Assembly (NCBI GenBank): GCA_947846985.1
Contig: CANTUZ010000006.1
Coordinates: 45,429,707 to 45,493,706 of the forward strand
Length of the DNA stretch: 64,000 nt
Reading direction: 5' to 3'
Origin: Fratercula arctica
Taxonomy: Eukaryota; Chordata; Aves; Charadriiformes; Alcidae
The notes under the pieces are model-generated. The model was not told the DNA's origin. It searched no databases and saw only the letters and a list, made by a program, of their open reading frames with translations. The translations under genes were made by a program, and so were the position numbers. This document shows positions 38,405 through 51,806 of the stretch, piece after piece. The number at the start of each line of letters is the position of its first letter. Within the stretch, counting starts at the first letter, position 1.

Positions 38405-40739
38405 CCTAGAAATATTCTATGGTCCCTTATGAATGTTGCAAAAGATTCACAGATTCTAGCTGCTGCATAAGGTGGCAAAAATTAACATCTCCGAGAATGT
38501 CATTGAGATGTACAGAGATTTCTCCCACCCCAGTAGGCTAGAATTTGATGGGACAGGCTTTAAAAGGAATTTTTAAACTTCTTAAATCCTGTAGGAAAAA
38601 AATTATGCAAATTATGAAATTCCTGTGAACAGTTACCTGTTCTCCCATGGATCAAAATGTGTTGGAATAGACTGGGAAATACTGCTTTATACCCCATTAA
38701 GATTATGCTCTACAGTCCTGAAGTACCCCATTTCCCAAATGGCAGAATATAGGAATCCCTAAAATCCCACTAAATTTTTCCTTTTTTTTTTTTTTTTCTT
38801 TTCCCCTGTCTCTGAAACAACCAAGCAAATATACCCATAAATAAAATGTACAGTACCTCAGTGGGTGGAAATCCAGATTGGGTTTGAAACACATGTAGAC
38901 TCATAGTAGTTTATTGACTCAAAACATATGACGTTACTACTGCTAGGAGGTAGCAGCTGCTTCTTCTGATGTCCTGAGGATCAGGGCTGTCCTCCATTCA
39001 CACCTTCTAATGCAGCTGAATTAAAAAAGAGCTTGTAGCATGTAATTGAAAAATAGCCCGTAATACATTTCCAGTCTCAAAGGAGAACACAACAAAGTTA
39101 TATCCCTGTTATAGAATTTGATTGGGCGAGTTACGAAAGCCACAGAAGAGGAAACTAGTCCCACTGAATTCTGCAGAGGTTTCACATGTGCATCTCTCAT
39201 AATTGCACCTGGCCAGTCACAAGCATAAAAATAATCCTTTGAAAGGAAGGAAGAAATCTGCAAGCGAAATCTGCAAGCAATATCTGGTCATAAAACCTAC
39301 TTTGGTTATAAAAACACAAAGAATATTCCTGTCCAAAGATCTAGTGACAACTGAGAGTGGAAAAAAACCCCACATTCATAGCCTCAGAGTACGTGACATA
39401 TTTAATTAATAGAGGCTGCTCTTCACAGAAGACGTACACAAAACTGCATGGTCTTGGCTGCAGTACACAAGGCTATTATAATATCAAAGATTCTTTTCTT
39501 AAAAGTGTATTACTCTCTTTCAGCTAAAAGAAGTCTAAAGTATTTCGTGACACAATCCATGTATGACAGGTGACTTAACATGCTTTCCTGTCTCTAGCAA
39601 ATACAGCATTTCCTGCTCATGACTACCCAGAATGTGATAAACCCTTAGCTGCAGCATTTCCATCGAATTCACTGAATACATCCCCTCCGAAGGCACGCTT
39701 TTCTTTTAAAAGGTAACCAGTAGGTAATGCCCAACTCCATACTTTACTAACACTTTTCGATCTTCCTCCAGTGCTTCTCCCTAGATGTACAAGGTGCTCC
39801 CTGCACACATCAGCCAGGTTTACTCTGTACCAGCCTGCAAAATATGGTACTCATAGACCTACAGAGAGGGGAACTCATTAGGAAACCTTGAAGATAATAT
39901 TCTCTGCCCTCTGAAGGAGTGAGCCATTTACCCATTTTAGGGTGGGCATAGGGCACAAGTTTGCTCTGCTTTGTTGTTCTGCACAGCTGCCTGGAGAGAA
40001 GGGCTGGAGAGGACAACCCGCCTGCCCCGTCTTTTGCAGGACGCGTGCCGTGAGCGCTGTACTGGACTACTTTGCCATGGCTGAAGTGAGCGTGAATGAA
40101 ATAAAAGTTTCTTATCGTCCAAAGATGTCTCTGTTCTGTGACTGTTTCATTGTAGAAGCAGAAACTGTATACAGTAAAGTGAAAGCTTAGGAATGAAATG
40201 CCAGGCTTTTTCCTTTGAAAAGTCAAAAATAATGCTGCTTATTTCTCTTTATGGAAGAGGGAGGAAAAAATTGTTTTCCTAGATTAAAAGGTAAGTAAAT
40301 GGGAGAGCTGTGACTTTCTGCTGTACTGGAAACACCGCACCCTTAATCTTGGCACTTTTACAACTATTGAGAACTTGGATGTAAGCAATGATTCCTCGAA
40401 CATTAACATTTTGCTAGCATCTTGAAAGAGATGGTCAACTCTTTTTTTGGCTGTAATACTTAACTGGCGAAGCAAATATTTCCCCCTCCTTTCTATTAAA
40501 AAAAGGAAGCATAAAGTTTTAGTTCCGTTTTCTACCATAACCTTTGTTATTAGCTCACCCAGATACCCGCTTGTACAATAAAGTGTTGATACATACAAGA
40601 AAAAAACCTCACAAAACTACAGGTTATGATGCATACAGTCTATGCTAAAATATAAGTAGCCTTCATTAATGGGCCACTGCTCTGGGATATATATTTTTAC
40701 TCAGCATCTTTGATTATGCTGCCACCAGCAGCTTTCAAG

Positions 40740-40930
40740 GCATAAAAAGGCAAATGACAGGTGCTGTCAGTGACTCGAACAAAAGCTGTGGAAATTCACT
40801 GAGCGTGTAATACGGTAGATTTTAGCAAAGCTAAAAACCCACGGTAGCTTTGACTAACTTGATCTTTCAGAAAGCTATTTGAGGAAAAGAGTCACAAAAT
40901 AATGAATTGGATGTAGCGTTACGTAACGAA
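40740..40930. promoter_or_regulatory. Candidate enhancer with TGACAG inverted pair and TTACGTAA palindrome
   Basis: TGACAG at 40755-40760 and its complement CTGTCA at 40764-40769 form a perfect inverted pair around GTG, a MEIS/PREP/TGIF-type site. At 40917-40928 the sequence CGTTACGTAACG is a perfect 12-base palindrome whose centre TTACGTAA is the optimal site for PAR-bZIP factors and NFIL3. The palindrome keeps three CpGs in A/T-rich surroundings, which suggests constraint because CpG normally decays. No open frame explains the patch. The motifs are seen directly; enhancer function is inferred. Confidence 0.4.
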
Positions 40931-41256
40931 GAACTCCCTGGGGTCTTGCTTGCTGCCTTATCTCATAAATTGTAATGATTTTCATGTTAGATCAAGGAAC
41001 AGCATAAAGCAAAATTGAGATGAAAACAACTATTCATTGCCCTGAAGTGTATGGCTTTTGTTTTAAGACACTCATAAGCAGCACTGTAGAAGGTATTTCG
41101 CTCTTTACACAAATCATTGCTCTGTAATCTTTTCTGTGACAGTGTGACCAAGTCTGTTGTTGGAAGCAAACACTTCATAGGCCAGTTTTATCTAACTTTC
41201 CTCCCAAGTTATAGATAGCCAGGTGGAGTCAATATTCCCTTTTGGTTTTTAAGGGT

Positions 41257-41284
41257 GGGGGGAAAGGAAGGAAGGAAAGAAAGA
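41257..41284 (+). repeat. Purine tract with GGAA units
   Basis: Twenty-eight purines in a row, including GGAAGGAAGGAAAG. GGAA is the ETS core; a tract this short is more likely a microsatellite. Confidence 0.8.
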
Positions 41285-44272
41285 TGGTCTCCATAATAAA
41301 AGCAACAGGAAAAATACACCTTGGGATTTGAAAAGACAAACATGGAGTTAGTAGAGTTTGCAGAAGAAAGAAGGGGCAGCAATAAAATAAATTTGCTGCC
41401 ACGGACTCGGCTGCGTTACATCGTGCAAGTGCAATGGGCACGCTCTTCTACATCCAACAGAAAGAGCCTTGGCTTGGGGAGAGCACATGGAAAGGATTTC
41501 CCCTCCTGGGGGTCAGAACATCAGGGGGAAGTTATGGAAAATAGAAATAGGATTATGGTGCAACCTTGAGAAGCGGTAGAGCAACAGGACGATTCAGCAG
41601 CACCGTCCACAACTCACCAGACCTGGAGTGTTCTGGTTCCCATTAGGCTCAGGAAGCAGGAATTTCTGAAAGCTGAATTATATAGAATGACTGTTACATC
41701 CTTAACATGACATCAATTTCTAAGAAAATATATTTCTCAGCAGAGATCAATCCTACCAGAATTCAAATATTGGTAAATTGTTAAGGTCAAAAAGGGCAGC
41801 AGTACTTAACAATTTAACAACACGCTGCAGTAAGTAGGAATGGAGAGAGATCTTGGCCCTGCTCTGTGAACTCCAAGCAGGGTAGAAGACAATGCTGAGA
41901 TCAGGTACATTTAAAAGGAATTTTTTAAAGTGCAGAAGTTTAAGATGTTTCTTTTCACTCACACCATAATCACGTATTTGATAACAATGGTTCAATTAGG
42001 TTTCATTTCCAGACATACAGTGATACAGAGAGGTGATTTTAAGAAATTATCTACTAAAAGAAATTAGAAATTATTTCTGAAACTCAAAGGCAAGTTATTT
42101 TTTCTCTTCTTCATGCATTATGAATGAATTAATTCCCCAAAATTTCTTCATACAAAAACACTTTATTACAGTTCAGGGATAAAAATCTCATGAAAACTAA
42201 AATGAAAACGCTTATTATCAGAAATGGAAAAATAATAATTTGTCAAATTCAGCTTCATGTTCAGTTCATGAAATATTCATGAGCAGATCTTGAGTCCTTT
42301 AAATTTGTTATTTGGGCTTATGTGATATTTGCTTTCTCTAATGTATTTTGCTTATTGATCATCATAGTGTTCAGCACTTTGGATCTACACGGGATCTTCG
42401 CTGGTCAGATGTGATTAATCACATAACTGCATTCATGTAATTTCTCTTCCTTGATTGGATGAATATGATTCTCTAAACCAGGAGAAGTTCTTGATGTTGT
42501 CTCAAGGGCTTTGAAACACTCAGAGAGGGCTGGAAGATAAGTGGGTTAGGAAATGATAGAAAATGCTAAAGCTTTTTCTTTCTGGCTCACTGAGGCCTCA
42601 GAGTCACCGTTTCCACCAGGCTAATGTAAGATTTATTGGCTGGTTACAGAATTTTAATTTAATTTTCTTTTTTCCATGGTCACGTACGTGCATGCGCTGA
42701 GCTATGAAGAATGGAGGGAGATTTTTTCCACTTGTGTTAATTGCATGAGTAGGAATCTTAGGATCTGCCCCCCTGCTGTGGTAAATTATACACTAACAGT
42801 CTTAAATCCTATTTTGTTCTGTTCTCATGAGCTTAAATTCCTTTTAAGTTAAATCTTCCTGTATTTAGTGAATTTCTTAGTGAGACTGTATACCATGAAA
42901 GTTCCAAAAATGCTCAGTTGTAACCAGGCTTTATGGACTGATTCAGTCTTATTATAAGCATTTCTCAGAGGACAGCCTGGTCATACAAATACCTCGGGGA
43001 AAGCCAACCCAGCAAGAAAAAAATATCTTTAAATATATGTTTTTCTTTTTCCTAATAGTCACCACATGCCTCTTACAATATTCACTTTTTACTGCCCAAA
43101 GCTGCTACTAATTACTATAAGTAACATTGGAAAATCACTATTCCAAGTACTTGACTTAAAGCTAACTTAGTCTAGACTCTAATGTTGCAGTCAGAGTGCT
43201 CTGTTATGGGACAGTCTGATAAAACTAGATAAAAGCGTATTCAAGTTACCCTCAGGAGTAAGGTGTATGCATGGGAGGAAAGAAAGACTATAGGGTGTGA
43301 CATATAGGTTAAAAAGAATATGGGGCGTTTTCCCTCATATAGGCCCAGGTGAATTAGGTTTAAAATTTCTTTGGGATCATTTAATCAAAAATAGGCAAAG
43401 CAACCAAAAAGTCTTTTAAAAACTAGACCGCTTCCCACCAACACTGATGACAGCAGATAAATAATCCATACAATAAAAAAAGAGAAACGGAATTCCTTTT
43501 ATTAAGGATCTGAATAACTCCGTAGTTCAGCATACATTCTCAGTAAATTCAAAGAATGAAATGAAAGTCATGTTCAGAGTGGAAGGCTATGACTCAGTTG
43601 TACAGAAACTTGTCAGCAAACTTGTCCTTCAACAACTTCATTATTCTGTTTTGAAGCACCTCAGAAGAACTTTTTTTTTTTTTTTCTTTTTCTCTTGTCT
43701 ATGCTGTTCCCTGTGAACTAGGTGGATTGCACACGTAGCACTTCTATTCCCCGTTCATTACATGCTCACCACGGAGCATCCTGGCAGGTTTCCCACCACT
43801 GCTACACCACAAAGCAGATCTCGATGGGTGCTTAGTCCAGCCGCGAGCTGTCTCAGCAGCAGGAGCAAAACCAGCTAGTTAGTGAGAGCCTTAATGACGT
43901 AATCATTGGGTCATACCCTAGGGAGAGCCCCTGTGGATGGTACATTTGCCTTAAGCAGCGTTTACCCACAGATAAAGTGTGAAATTTGTATTTGGACTTA
44001 ACCGGCGATGTGAGCTTGGCCAGCGACCCCCTCTGCCCCTTTTTCTTGCCAGTCCTACAGTAAATACATTTACTTAAATAAGTTATTTAAATATTTGCAC
44101 ATTGTTTTAAAAATTTTATTTTTTAACAAATGTATTGTTAAGATTATGTTTTAGTACATGGATTGTTAAGATTAGTGCTAAAATTAGTGCTAGTTTTAAT
44201 CTATACAGGTAAAAAAAAAAATAATTCCTGAAGTTCATGTCATTCAAATGTTTCACTAAAAAAATCACAGGG

Positions 44273-44294
44273 AAAAAAAAAAAAAAAAAAAAAA
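44273..44294 (+). repeat. Poly-A run, 22 bases
   Basis: The longest A run in the window, followed by GAAGAAGA. No element body is recognised before it. Confidence 0.9.
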
Positions 44295-47200
44295 GAAGAA
44301 GATTACTAAAGGCTTACATCATTAAAAAACAGTTAGTTTGGCAATAAAGTTTTCTTCCACTCCTTTTGAGTACCCGGATCATATATATTCTTCTTTGAAC
44401 TGCAAACCGGTGACCAGTTTTATGAAATGATAGGAAAACCTTCATCATATGATATGGCATCCTCAAAAAGACTCTACTTCCCATTATTTAAGAAGTGTCT
44501 TGTTTACATAATTTAAGAGGTGACATTTTGTTAAAATAATCCAAATACTAAGACTTTGGGTTGGGAGATGAAAGGAAACATCATACGGGCATATTTGATC
44601 ATAGACATAAATTCTGTGCTAGGTTACGTAAAAATACCATTCTAACAATTTTTCTACAGCTTGCCAGTTGCAGAAAAGGTTATTCATGCCTCAAAACATT
44701 TTAAATTCTGGTATGAACTTGAAGATTATAACAGGTAAATAGATTAATTGAAAGGAGATCCTAATGGCAAAGATGAAGACAGATTCACAGTCTTGTGACA
44801 ACAAAACTTCTTTAATTCTGCGTCTAGAATTCAAGCGTGCACAGCACATGTGAAAGTTTTGCCATAGCATTTGCTGTGTGGATTCTTTCTTTTTCCTCCC
44901 TGTTTTGGAGGCGACAATTTCACCAGCAACCAATGAGTGCGTTTCTGGTTTGCTGCTTGAAAGCCAGGAAAATTTTTTAAATTCCTTAGTGGAATCATCT
45001 GAGGAAGCCCAGCAGGGCCTGTGAGTTGCTTGTTGTGTTTTGGGGGTTGCCTGAATCTGGAACTTGAAGCTAAACAAGAGGCCATAAAGTGTGAAACCCT
45101 ACGTGGAATGTGAGCCACAAAGTTGGCTGTCACTTGCAGAAAAGAAAGGCCGTGGTGCGGTGATGAGTTCTCAGTGGCGTCTATTAAGTCAAATGTGTGT
45201 GAGGGTGGTTTTGGTTTATTTTGATACATATCAGGCTTGGGACTTTATTCAGCAGATATTCAGATAGCTCTGGTGGCATCTCATGCCAGCAAGCCCTCAT
45301 CTGAAAGATCTTGCTGAAATACTCCAACTTTAATTCAGAGGATTAGACTTCAAGTAAATCTATGCAACATAAAAAATAAACACTCATCTGCTATGCCTTC
45401 ACCAGCTTTCTCTTGCTTCCAGGTTAATTTCTAGCCTACTAAACCATCAATTTGAGAGTTATCAATTAAGCATGGCTCCAGAAACGACTTGTGTTTAAAA
45501 GGTCCTAGAGAACACTCCAAGCACCACAGGTGGAATTATTCCATGGCCATTTTTTCCAAAGGCAAGTTAAGAAATGACTGGGAAGGGAAAGGACACTAAG
45601 ATACAACTATCTCCTTTGAAATTGCGCTCCCATTCCTTGACACAGGTGAAAAGTCTGGCTGGGGGTTTTTTTTGCTTCTTTTCCCCTCACTTCCCGAATT
45701 TTGGATAGTGGGATGTTTTAATGCTTTGTATTCATTAGTTACAGTCATGTTCTCCAGAGGTCAGGGAACACAAAATTAATTCAGTTTTCAAGAACCAAAG
45801 ACAAGTTGGAAGTCAGAGTAATGCTCATTTGTATTTGGGGAAAGCGTTAATCAAATCTGAAGTTGCTTTTTTTCGTCCCCCTGAATTCTTTACAAAATAC
45901 ATGACAAGCCATCAATGTGTCAAAGCTTGGATAATGCTACCCAAATGAGTTCCCAGTGAAAGAAAATCAGTCAGTATCATCTATTATAATCATTCTTTCT
46001 GAGCTATCAGATCATAGGTCTACGGAGCACTGAAAATCAGTGTGAAAAATGAGAGGTCAAAGATAACCTCCAAAAGACACGAATTTTAGCATAAGATGTC
46101 TGAAGTGTTGCACTGTACTAATAATATTTACAGGAAGGCAAAAATAAATTTTAGCTTTAACTTTGTGAACAAGCATCTATGATTATGAAACGATTGCTTT
46201 GTCTGAGACCATTTACAGGTACCATTTCCCTCCCTCCTCCCCCTCTCAGTGGTGATTATTTCTAAGTGCATTTTGGAATGGAGTATTAGGTTTTCAGAGC
46301 AGTCTGAATTGAGGATATCTGATTCAATAATCTGGAGATTTAGTCTCATCATGAAGGCTTCCTAATTGTACTCGCCTCAGATAGACCAGAATTAATTCTT
46401 GCCATTCTTCCCCTGAAATGTATCTGGGCTGATACACTGATAATAATTTTCTTATCTCAGAGACAGATAGCGAAGGAAAGAGCCTGGAAAAATAAAGGGA
46501 AATGCTGAAGGTGATTATCATAATGAGAATATTAATTATCTCCATTTCAGGCACCAGTTGTTGTCACATGAATCAGCAAGCAACTTTCCCAGTGTTTTTA
46601 TAAGATTCTTTTGTTTCTCTTGCTGTCATTACAGTCAGGAGGGGCCTTGTTGATACGGAAAATAAAAGTTGATTTCATCAGTTGAAAAAAAAAAAAGAGC
46701 ATATGGTTGGGAAAGACCTATATAATCTATTTCTTTACTCCTTCAAACACTTCCTATACATGATGTACTTGGTAATTAAAGAGAAGCTCAAATATGACTT
46801 TTTCAGTTTCTTCTGTTGAGTGGCCAGGGGGATGCAGTACATAACTTGGCAACGGTTGTGCATTGTCAGTACCAGAAATCCGGAATTCAGCCTCAGCTCT
46901 GGACTTGTATACGAAGAAGAAAAGCAGAGGAAGCAACTTATCTCCTTTTGTCTTTTCTGAGAGGTTTTTCAAGCCCTTTTTTTCTGAACTCTGCCTTCTC
47001 AGGACACCCTCAGAACAACTCATTTTTTATCGTGTTACGCCTAGAAAACACCACTATATCGAGATGCAGCTGAGGCTGATGCTCTAGAGAGAAAAATGTT
47101 TTTCTCTCTGTTCAGTGCTCTGATGTCCTTTGTAAACAAGGGCTTCAGGGGTAGTATTGGGATTATTTTTTTAAACCACTTTGCAGATTAGGTTTCTCTG

Positions 47201-50200
47201 AGTCACACTCTCAGCACTATTCTTCCTCAGGTTCCTACCGCCCATTCAGAGTGTGTTGTAAATTGTTTATATCAGAAAGGTGTCATTTTGTGTTTTCTTC
47301 CCATATGTCTGATCTCCCCGGCTCTCTTATATTAAGTCCCTGGGTTTGGGCAGGAGTTCTCTAGTTTAATATCAGGCTAGAAATTCAACAAGCTGACATT
47401 TACTCCCACTCCTAGACGAGTCATGAAATGCACAGGTTTAAATTCAAGCCTGCCGTGCCTCATGGGAAATCTCCCAGCACAACAGGCTCCGGTGCTACCT
47501 GCTGCTTGCGTTTAGCTTATTTTCAGGAGGCAGGTTAGCCCTGTGCTAATTTAGGTTATATCTTCCAGTAAATTTTCAAATCAAGTGCTGGTTAAACTCT
47601 GATAAGTTACACCCATCTGTAACTTTGCCCACTCCTTACTCAGCCAAATAATACAGCTGAATTTATCTTAAAAATTCTACGCCTCATAAGGTCAAGCTCC
47701 TTGTTATTAAGAACTTATTTGTCAGTTTCTGGTTTTCATTTCCCTGAAAATTAGCGGCGTGGTGAAGTAAAGCAGAAGGATCAGCTTAGCCATACAGACT
47801 GCAAATAGCTACTACAGGGAAAGAAAGCAGAAGTTTGAAGCAGGCTTTGTACTAGATATCAAAAGATCCAAAGCGGAGGCTTTGAAGAAAGAAGTGAAGC
47901 TATATTTTCAGTCCTTAGTAAACTTTCAGAGCCATAAAAAGAATCCTTGTAGCCCCGTGTCTCAGCATAAACCTTCCCTTCCTTTAACCCTCTGTTATAA
48001 CCTCTCAGAGCAGAAGATGCTCTGACCACTCCACCCACACTGTGCTCCAGCCCCCAGCAGCTCACCTTAGCAGCATTTTCTTACCCTCATCCTCTGGCTT
48101 TACTTCAGGGCATCTGCTTGATCAGCTCCACAAAAAACCCTTGACCAGTGTCCCACAACCCACGTTTATAGCCTTCCCCGTGAGGAGCATGCCTGGTCCC
48201 ACAGCTGATGCCAGAGAGGACGTACCAGCCAGCTTGCTAAGCGCCAGGGCATCGATTCTAGTTTACAGTCTCAGCTTTCCTTGCCTCTGAGACAAAACTC
48301 CCATGTTCTCTTTTCCACATTTCTAAATAATAACAACTTTTGCATTTTCCTGAAAGTTTTAAAGATGTATGTAAAAGTAGACATATGGTTATTGGTTTAT
48401 GAACAAAATACATTTGCTTATTACTTTCATGGCTGGGAATGCATACAAAGCTAAAATTAATAGCATGAATTTTTCTGGGCTTTCCCATAAGTCTCTTCCC
48501 AGCAGTAGCATTTGCATAGGAAAACAACTACAATTAAAATATGATGTAAATCAGAAGTAAAAGTCCTTGATTCTTAATACCACTATTCTCCTGTTTATTC
48601 AGCTGGGATATTACAGCAGCACCTGCAAGCTGCATTGCTAGGCAGTATGTGAACACAGGCAAAATTTAGGAGAGAGATTCTATAAATCCATAACGACGTG
48701 CGTTTCACTCCTATAAAGGGGTTTAAAAAACAGATATTCACCTACAAATACAAGTTGCAGAGGCTGAAAGATGTTACACCTTCGCTACCGTATTAAACAA
48801 TGGTACAAGGTGCTCAATGTCTCTGGGAATGTTTATGTGTTGTATTTAGAAGTACGGTGCATTCTCACAGGACTTGGCTCATGAGTGAAGACAACCAAAA
48901 TTCATGTAGCTACACTAGTGTTATGCTGAAGCTGATGATTAGTTTGGCTTGTCATTGTGCTACTGGAGTCATGGAGTATTTGCTCAGTTCAGTGTTGGCA
49001 CAGCCCAGAATAGGATCTTTATCTTCCCACAAGAGGAAGTTAAAATATAGGATTTCTATGATTTTTTAAAAAAAACAAATTTTATAAAACAAATTAGGAT
49101 GCTCTGGGTTTTTTTTTTTCTTTTATTTATTTTTCGTACTTTTAAAAGTAATGTTTGAAAAAATATTTACCATGCTTCATTTGCACTAGGTATTATCTCA
49201 TACTCTTTCTCACATTCTTTACACTTAAATTTGTTGTGACAGTGGATTAATATTTGCTTACCATTACTTGTAATCACCTCTGGCACTCCCCATCATAGTC
49301 AAAAATCCATCGTTGTGCTCTCGGTAACAGAAGGAGACTGGGTCTTTAGGAGAATTGTTTCTGAGTGCAGTCACAAGCTGTTACTCTAACAAGCAGCACG
49401 CAGACAGGTTTCTTCTCGCTTTTCCACAGTTCCTCATGTCAGCTGGAATTACGTGTCCCACAAACTACCCTATTTAAACAGCCTATTTATAACTGCATGA
49501 GAATGTCTGAGTGCTCAGATCTGTAACTTAAATTCACTGTTTTGCTTGCTTTCTTCTATTTCTGATTAAGAAAATGGTATCTCTTCAATATAATTGGTGT
49601 CACCCATCAAACAGTTTTACCAATTTATATGGTATTCAGACATTATTCATGGTAACATTTTTCATCATTTCTCATAAGCTTTCCCAATTAAGATAATAAA
49701 AGCTTTTCCATTTTTATTTTCTGTGAGCTTTTTTGTTTCCAGACTTGGTTTTTACCCTACTTTTTTCTATATTTGCTCATGATCTTGTGTTTTGTGTGTC
49801 AGGGAATCCATAATTCCTCGTGGACTCGGTCCCTTCAGGTTACCTGTTTCCCTGGGGTTTAGCTGCTACTTTTTTTGCCTTACCCTATAGTTCACAACTT
49901 TGCATGGATCTTATGATCTGTTGTCACCATGGTTAATGTGCCATGCCCGATGTAAAAGCACAAGAGTCTGCATTTCTGAAGTTTAAATGCATCTTTCTTA
50001 AAAAAAAAACAAATAATAGAAGATATAAGTGTCACTCCATCGGTCCAGTCATGAGCCCCTGCACCATCCTCCTTGAGCTTTATCTCATCATCCTCTTCCC
50101 TCTCTTCCTTTTATTCACGTTGCCATTATTAAGATTAATATAGAAAGAGTGCATTAATTTTCTCAGTGAAAAGCACCATTATTAAAGGCTATATGAGTAT

Positions 50201-50981
50201 GAATTCAATGCGATCAGAAAAGTTTCAGTAACCGTGTGCGGGAAAAGGTGCCCATTGGGGGACAGACGAAACCAACATTTCTTTGCAACCCACTCAAGCC
50301 TGCCGGCTTGCAATGCCTTTGCAGCACTATGTGACACCATTAAGAGGCCATGCCGCATCCGCACGGCTGTTCAAAATAAAGCTGGATTGAAATTATATTA
50401 CTATGGGCACCTTTTTCTTCCGTATCTTACAAAGAGGTATCGCCAACGTAGGTGATCATTGCCACGGATGACATTTTCTTATAATCAGCCTTCAAGGCCC
50501 AATTGTAACCCTGGCTCTGCTGTCTGCAGGAGGACACCACCTTACCCAAACCACCAAACAGATGAGCACAAACTGCTACAGAATTAGTTGAACGCCTCCC
50601 ACCCATAGAGAGATGGAAGCGTGTTGATGTATTTTCAGAGTAAAATAACGTCTGAGATCATAATGGTGCCTGGTGTACTTAAATCTCTGACAATCGTCTG
50701 CAAATAATAGGAGAGTCATGCTATTTCATTTTAGTAATGTATTAAGTAGCAAAAAAAGAGCACTGGACTTCGTCATTTCATGAAGCAATTTTACTTTCCA
50801 GCTTCCACTGCTGGTGGTTGAACTGAAGGATTGACGTCTGGTAATTTGTAATAGCTTGGGAGATATGGCTGCCACTTCGCCTCAGCTGGGAAGGGCCACA
50901 GATGAATCAGTAGCAGCTTCCCCAGATGAAAATAGCTGTGTGTCTTTTAAATATTTAATGGAGATTAACACTTTGTCATTG

Positions 50982-51055
50982 CAGTGCATCACTCAGTGTA
51001 ACGTGTTGAATAATGCTCTGCGTTGAATAAGGCACCGTAATGGTACGATGCACTG
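50982..51055. promoter_or_regulatory. Nested inverted and direct repeats, conserved-looking
   Basis: CAGTGCATC (50982-50990) is perfectly complementary to GATGCACTG (51047-51055). Between them GTTGAATAA occurs twice in direct orientation (51005-51013 and 51022-51030). The region has no open frame and its texture resembles a conserved non-coding element. It could be a paired transcription-factor site or a stem with a large loop. Confidence 0.4.
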
Positions 51056-51392
51056 AAAAGATACAGTGACAAATCTCTGACATAAAGTGTGTCCTTGTTT
51101 GAACGGGTATTTGCCTTTCCAAAATAAAGACAGACACATTGCCATGATGGAGGCCATGGGATGGCTTTCCAGTTATCTGTTAGTAGATGTATAAATCCAA
51201 AGGAGAAAGTTAATTAGACTCCCTGCATGCAAGGCAGTGGAGTACACTCTGATTGCTAATTATTTTAATATAGGTAAACAGCTATTGACAGTACAAGTAA
51301 TTTTCCTGCATCCACAGTTAAAAGGCTGCCAGGTATCAGTATAACAGCTCAGAGCAAACCTGAGGAAATCTAAATTATGGGTTTTAATCAAT

Positions 51393-51408
51393 ATGCAAAT
51401 TGTTATTG
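51393..51408 (+). promoter_or_regulatory. Octamer followed by SOX-like site
   Basis: ATGCAAAT (51393-51400) is followed at once by TGTTATTG, with an ATTGTT SOX-type core overlapping the octamer. Well-known POU/SOX elements have the SOX half first, so the order here is reversed. The flanking 51200-51430 is motif-rich and A/T-rich with several TAATTA-like strings. Confidence 0.35.
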
Positions 51409-51806
51409 TAAAATACATCAATGATATTTTACTCCAGCTGTCCCATCGTTCATCAAATACTGCAGGTGTTCGTTTGTGTCTGGATGTTAGTCACTATTCT
51501 TCATCCTGATGGCCCGTGTCTCTGAGCTGACATTACACTTCTTTATGTACATACCTACTTAGAGGATCTTTTACTCTGCATAGTTGCTCAGGCCAACACA
51601 GCTGAAGTTAGCAAGATGCAAAACCCCTCCAACTTCTGTAGATGGAGAATTGTAACTGTTAACTCCTCCTGCCTCCTCCCCTTGCTTGAGCATCCTTGCT
51701 TGTGGGTACCAGTAGGGGTAGGGAGTGCTTACCTGGGTGTTTTGTAAGACTGATGGTCAAAAGCACCTAATCGTATCTGTTTTCCTTTGGCATTGTCTGC
51801 CAGAGG

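Larger units (their letters stand above)
30306..40739. other. Non-coding sequence, with the poly-C tract and several motif patches
   Basis: No recognised gene in this 10-kb stretch. It contains a possible nuclear-receptor half-site cluster at 32835-32864, an octamer ATGCAAAT at 34235-34242 inside a conserved-looking patch (34190-34330), a G/C-richer section from about 34600 to 35600 with a CpG-richer patch near 35464-35545, the C20 run at 36051-36070, a GGTTT repeat at 36308-36331, poly-T runs at 38388-38404 and 38782-38797, and a small hairpin at 37918-37935 (GCTCAG, 6-base loop, CTGAGC). Frames of up to 138 codons (39810-40226, minus) show no domain, signal peptide or splice context. Confidence 0.55.
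40931..50981. other. Non-coding sequence with simple repeats
   Basis: No recognised gene. A purine (GGAA)n tract lies at 41257-41284, a poly-T run of 15 at 43671-43685 and a poly-A run of 22 at 44273-44294. An inverted octamer ATTTGCAT is at 48510-48517. Two overlapping minus-strand frames at 44691-45229 (128 and 132 codons) are the longest here; neither shows a domain, a signal peptide or splice sites that fit. The section 42240-42300 holds a near-palindromic TCATGAAATATTCATGA. Confidence 0.55.

Noticed and set aside
39810..40226. Minus-strand frame of 138 codons
   Set aside because: No recognisable domain, no signal peptide, no splice context, no start context of note; compatible with a chance frame in a G/C-richer patch.
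44691..45229. Two overlapping minus-strand frames of about 130 codons
   Set aside because: Composition is unremarkable and no family match comes to mind; overlap of two frames suggests local lack of stops only.
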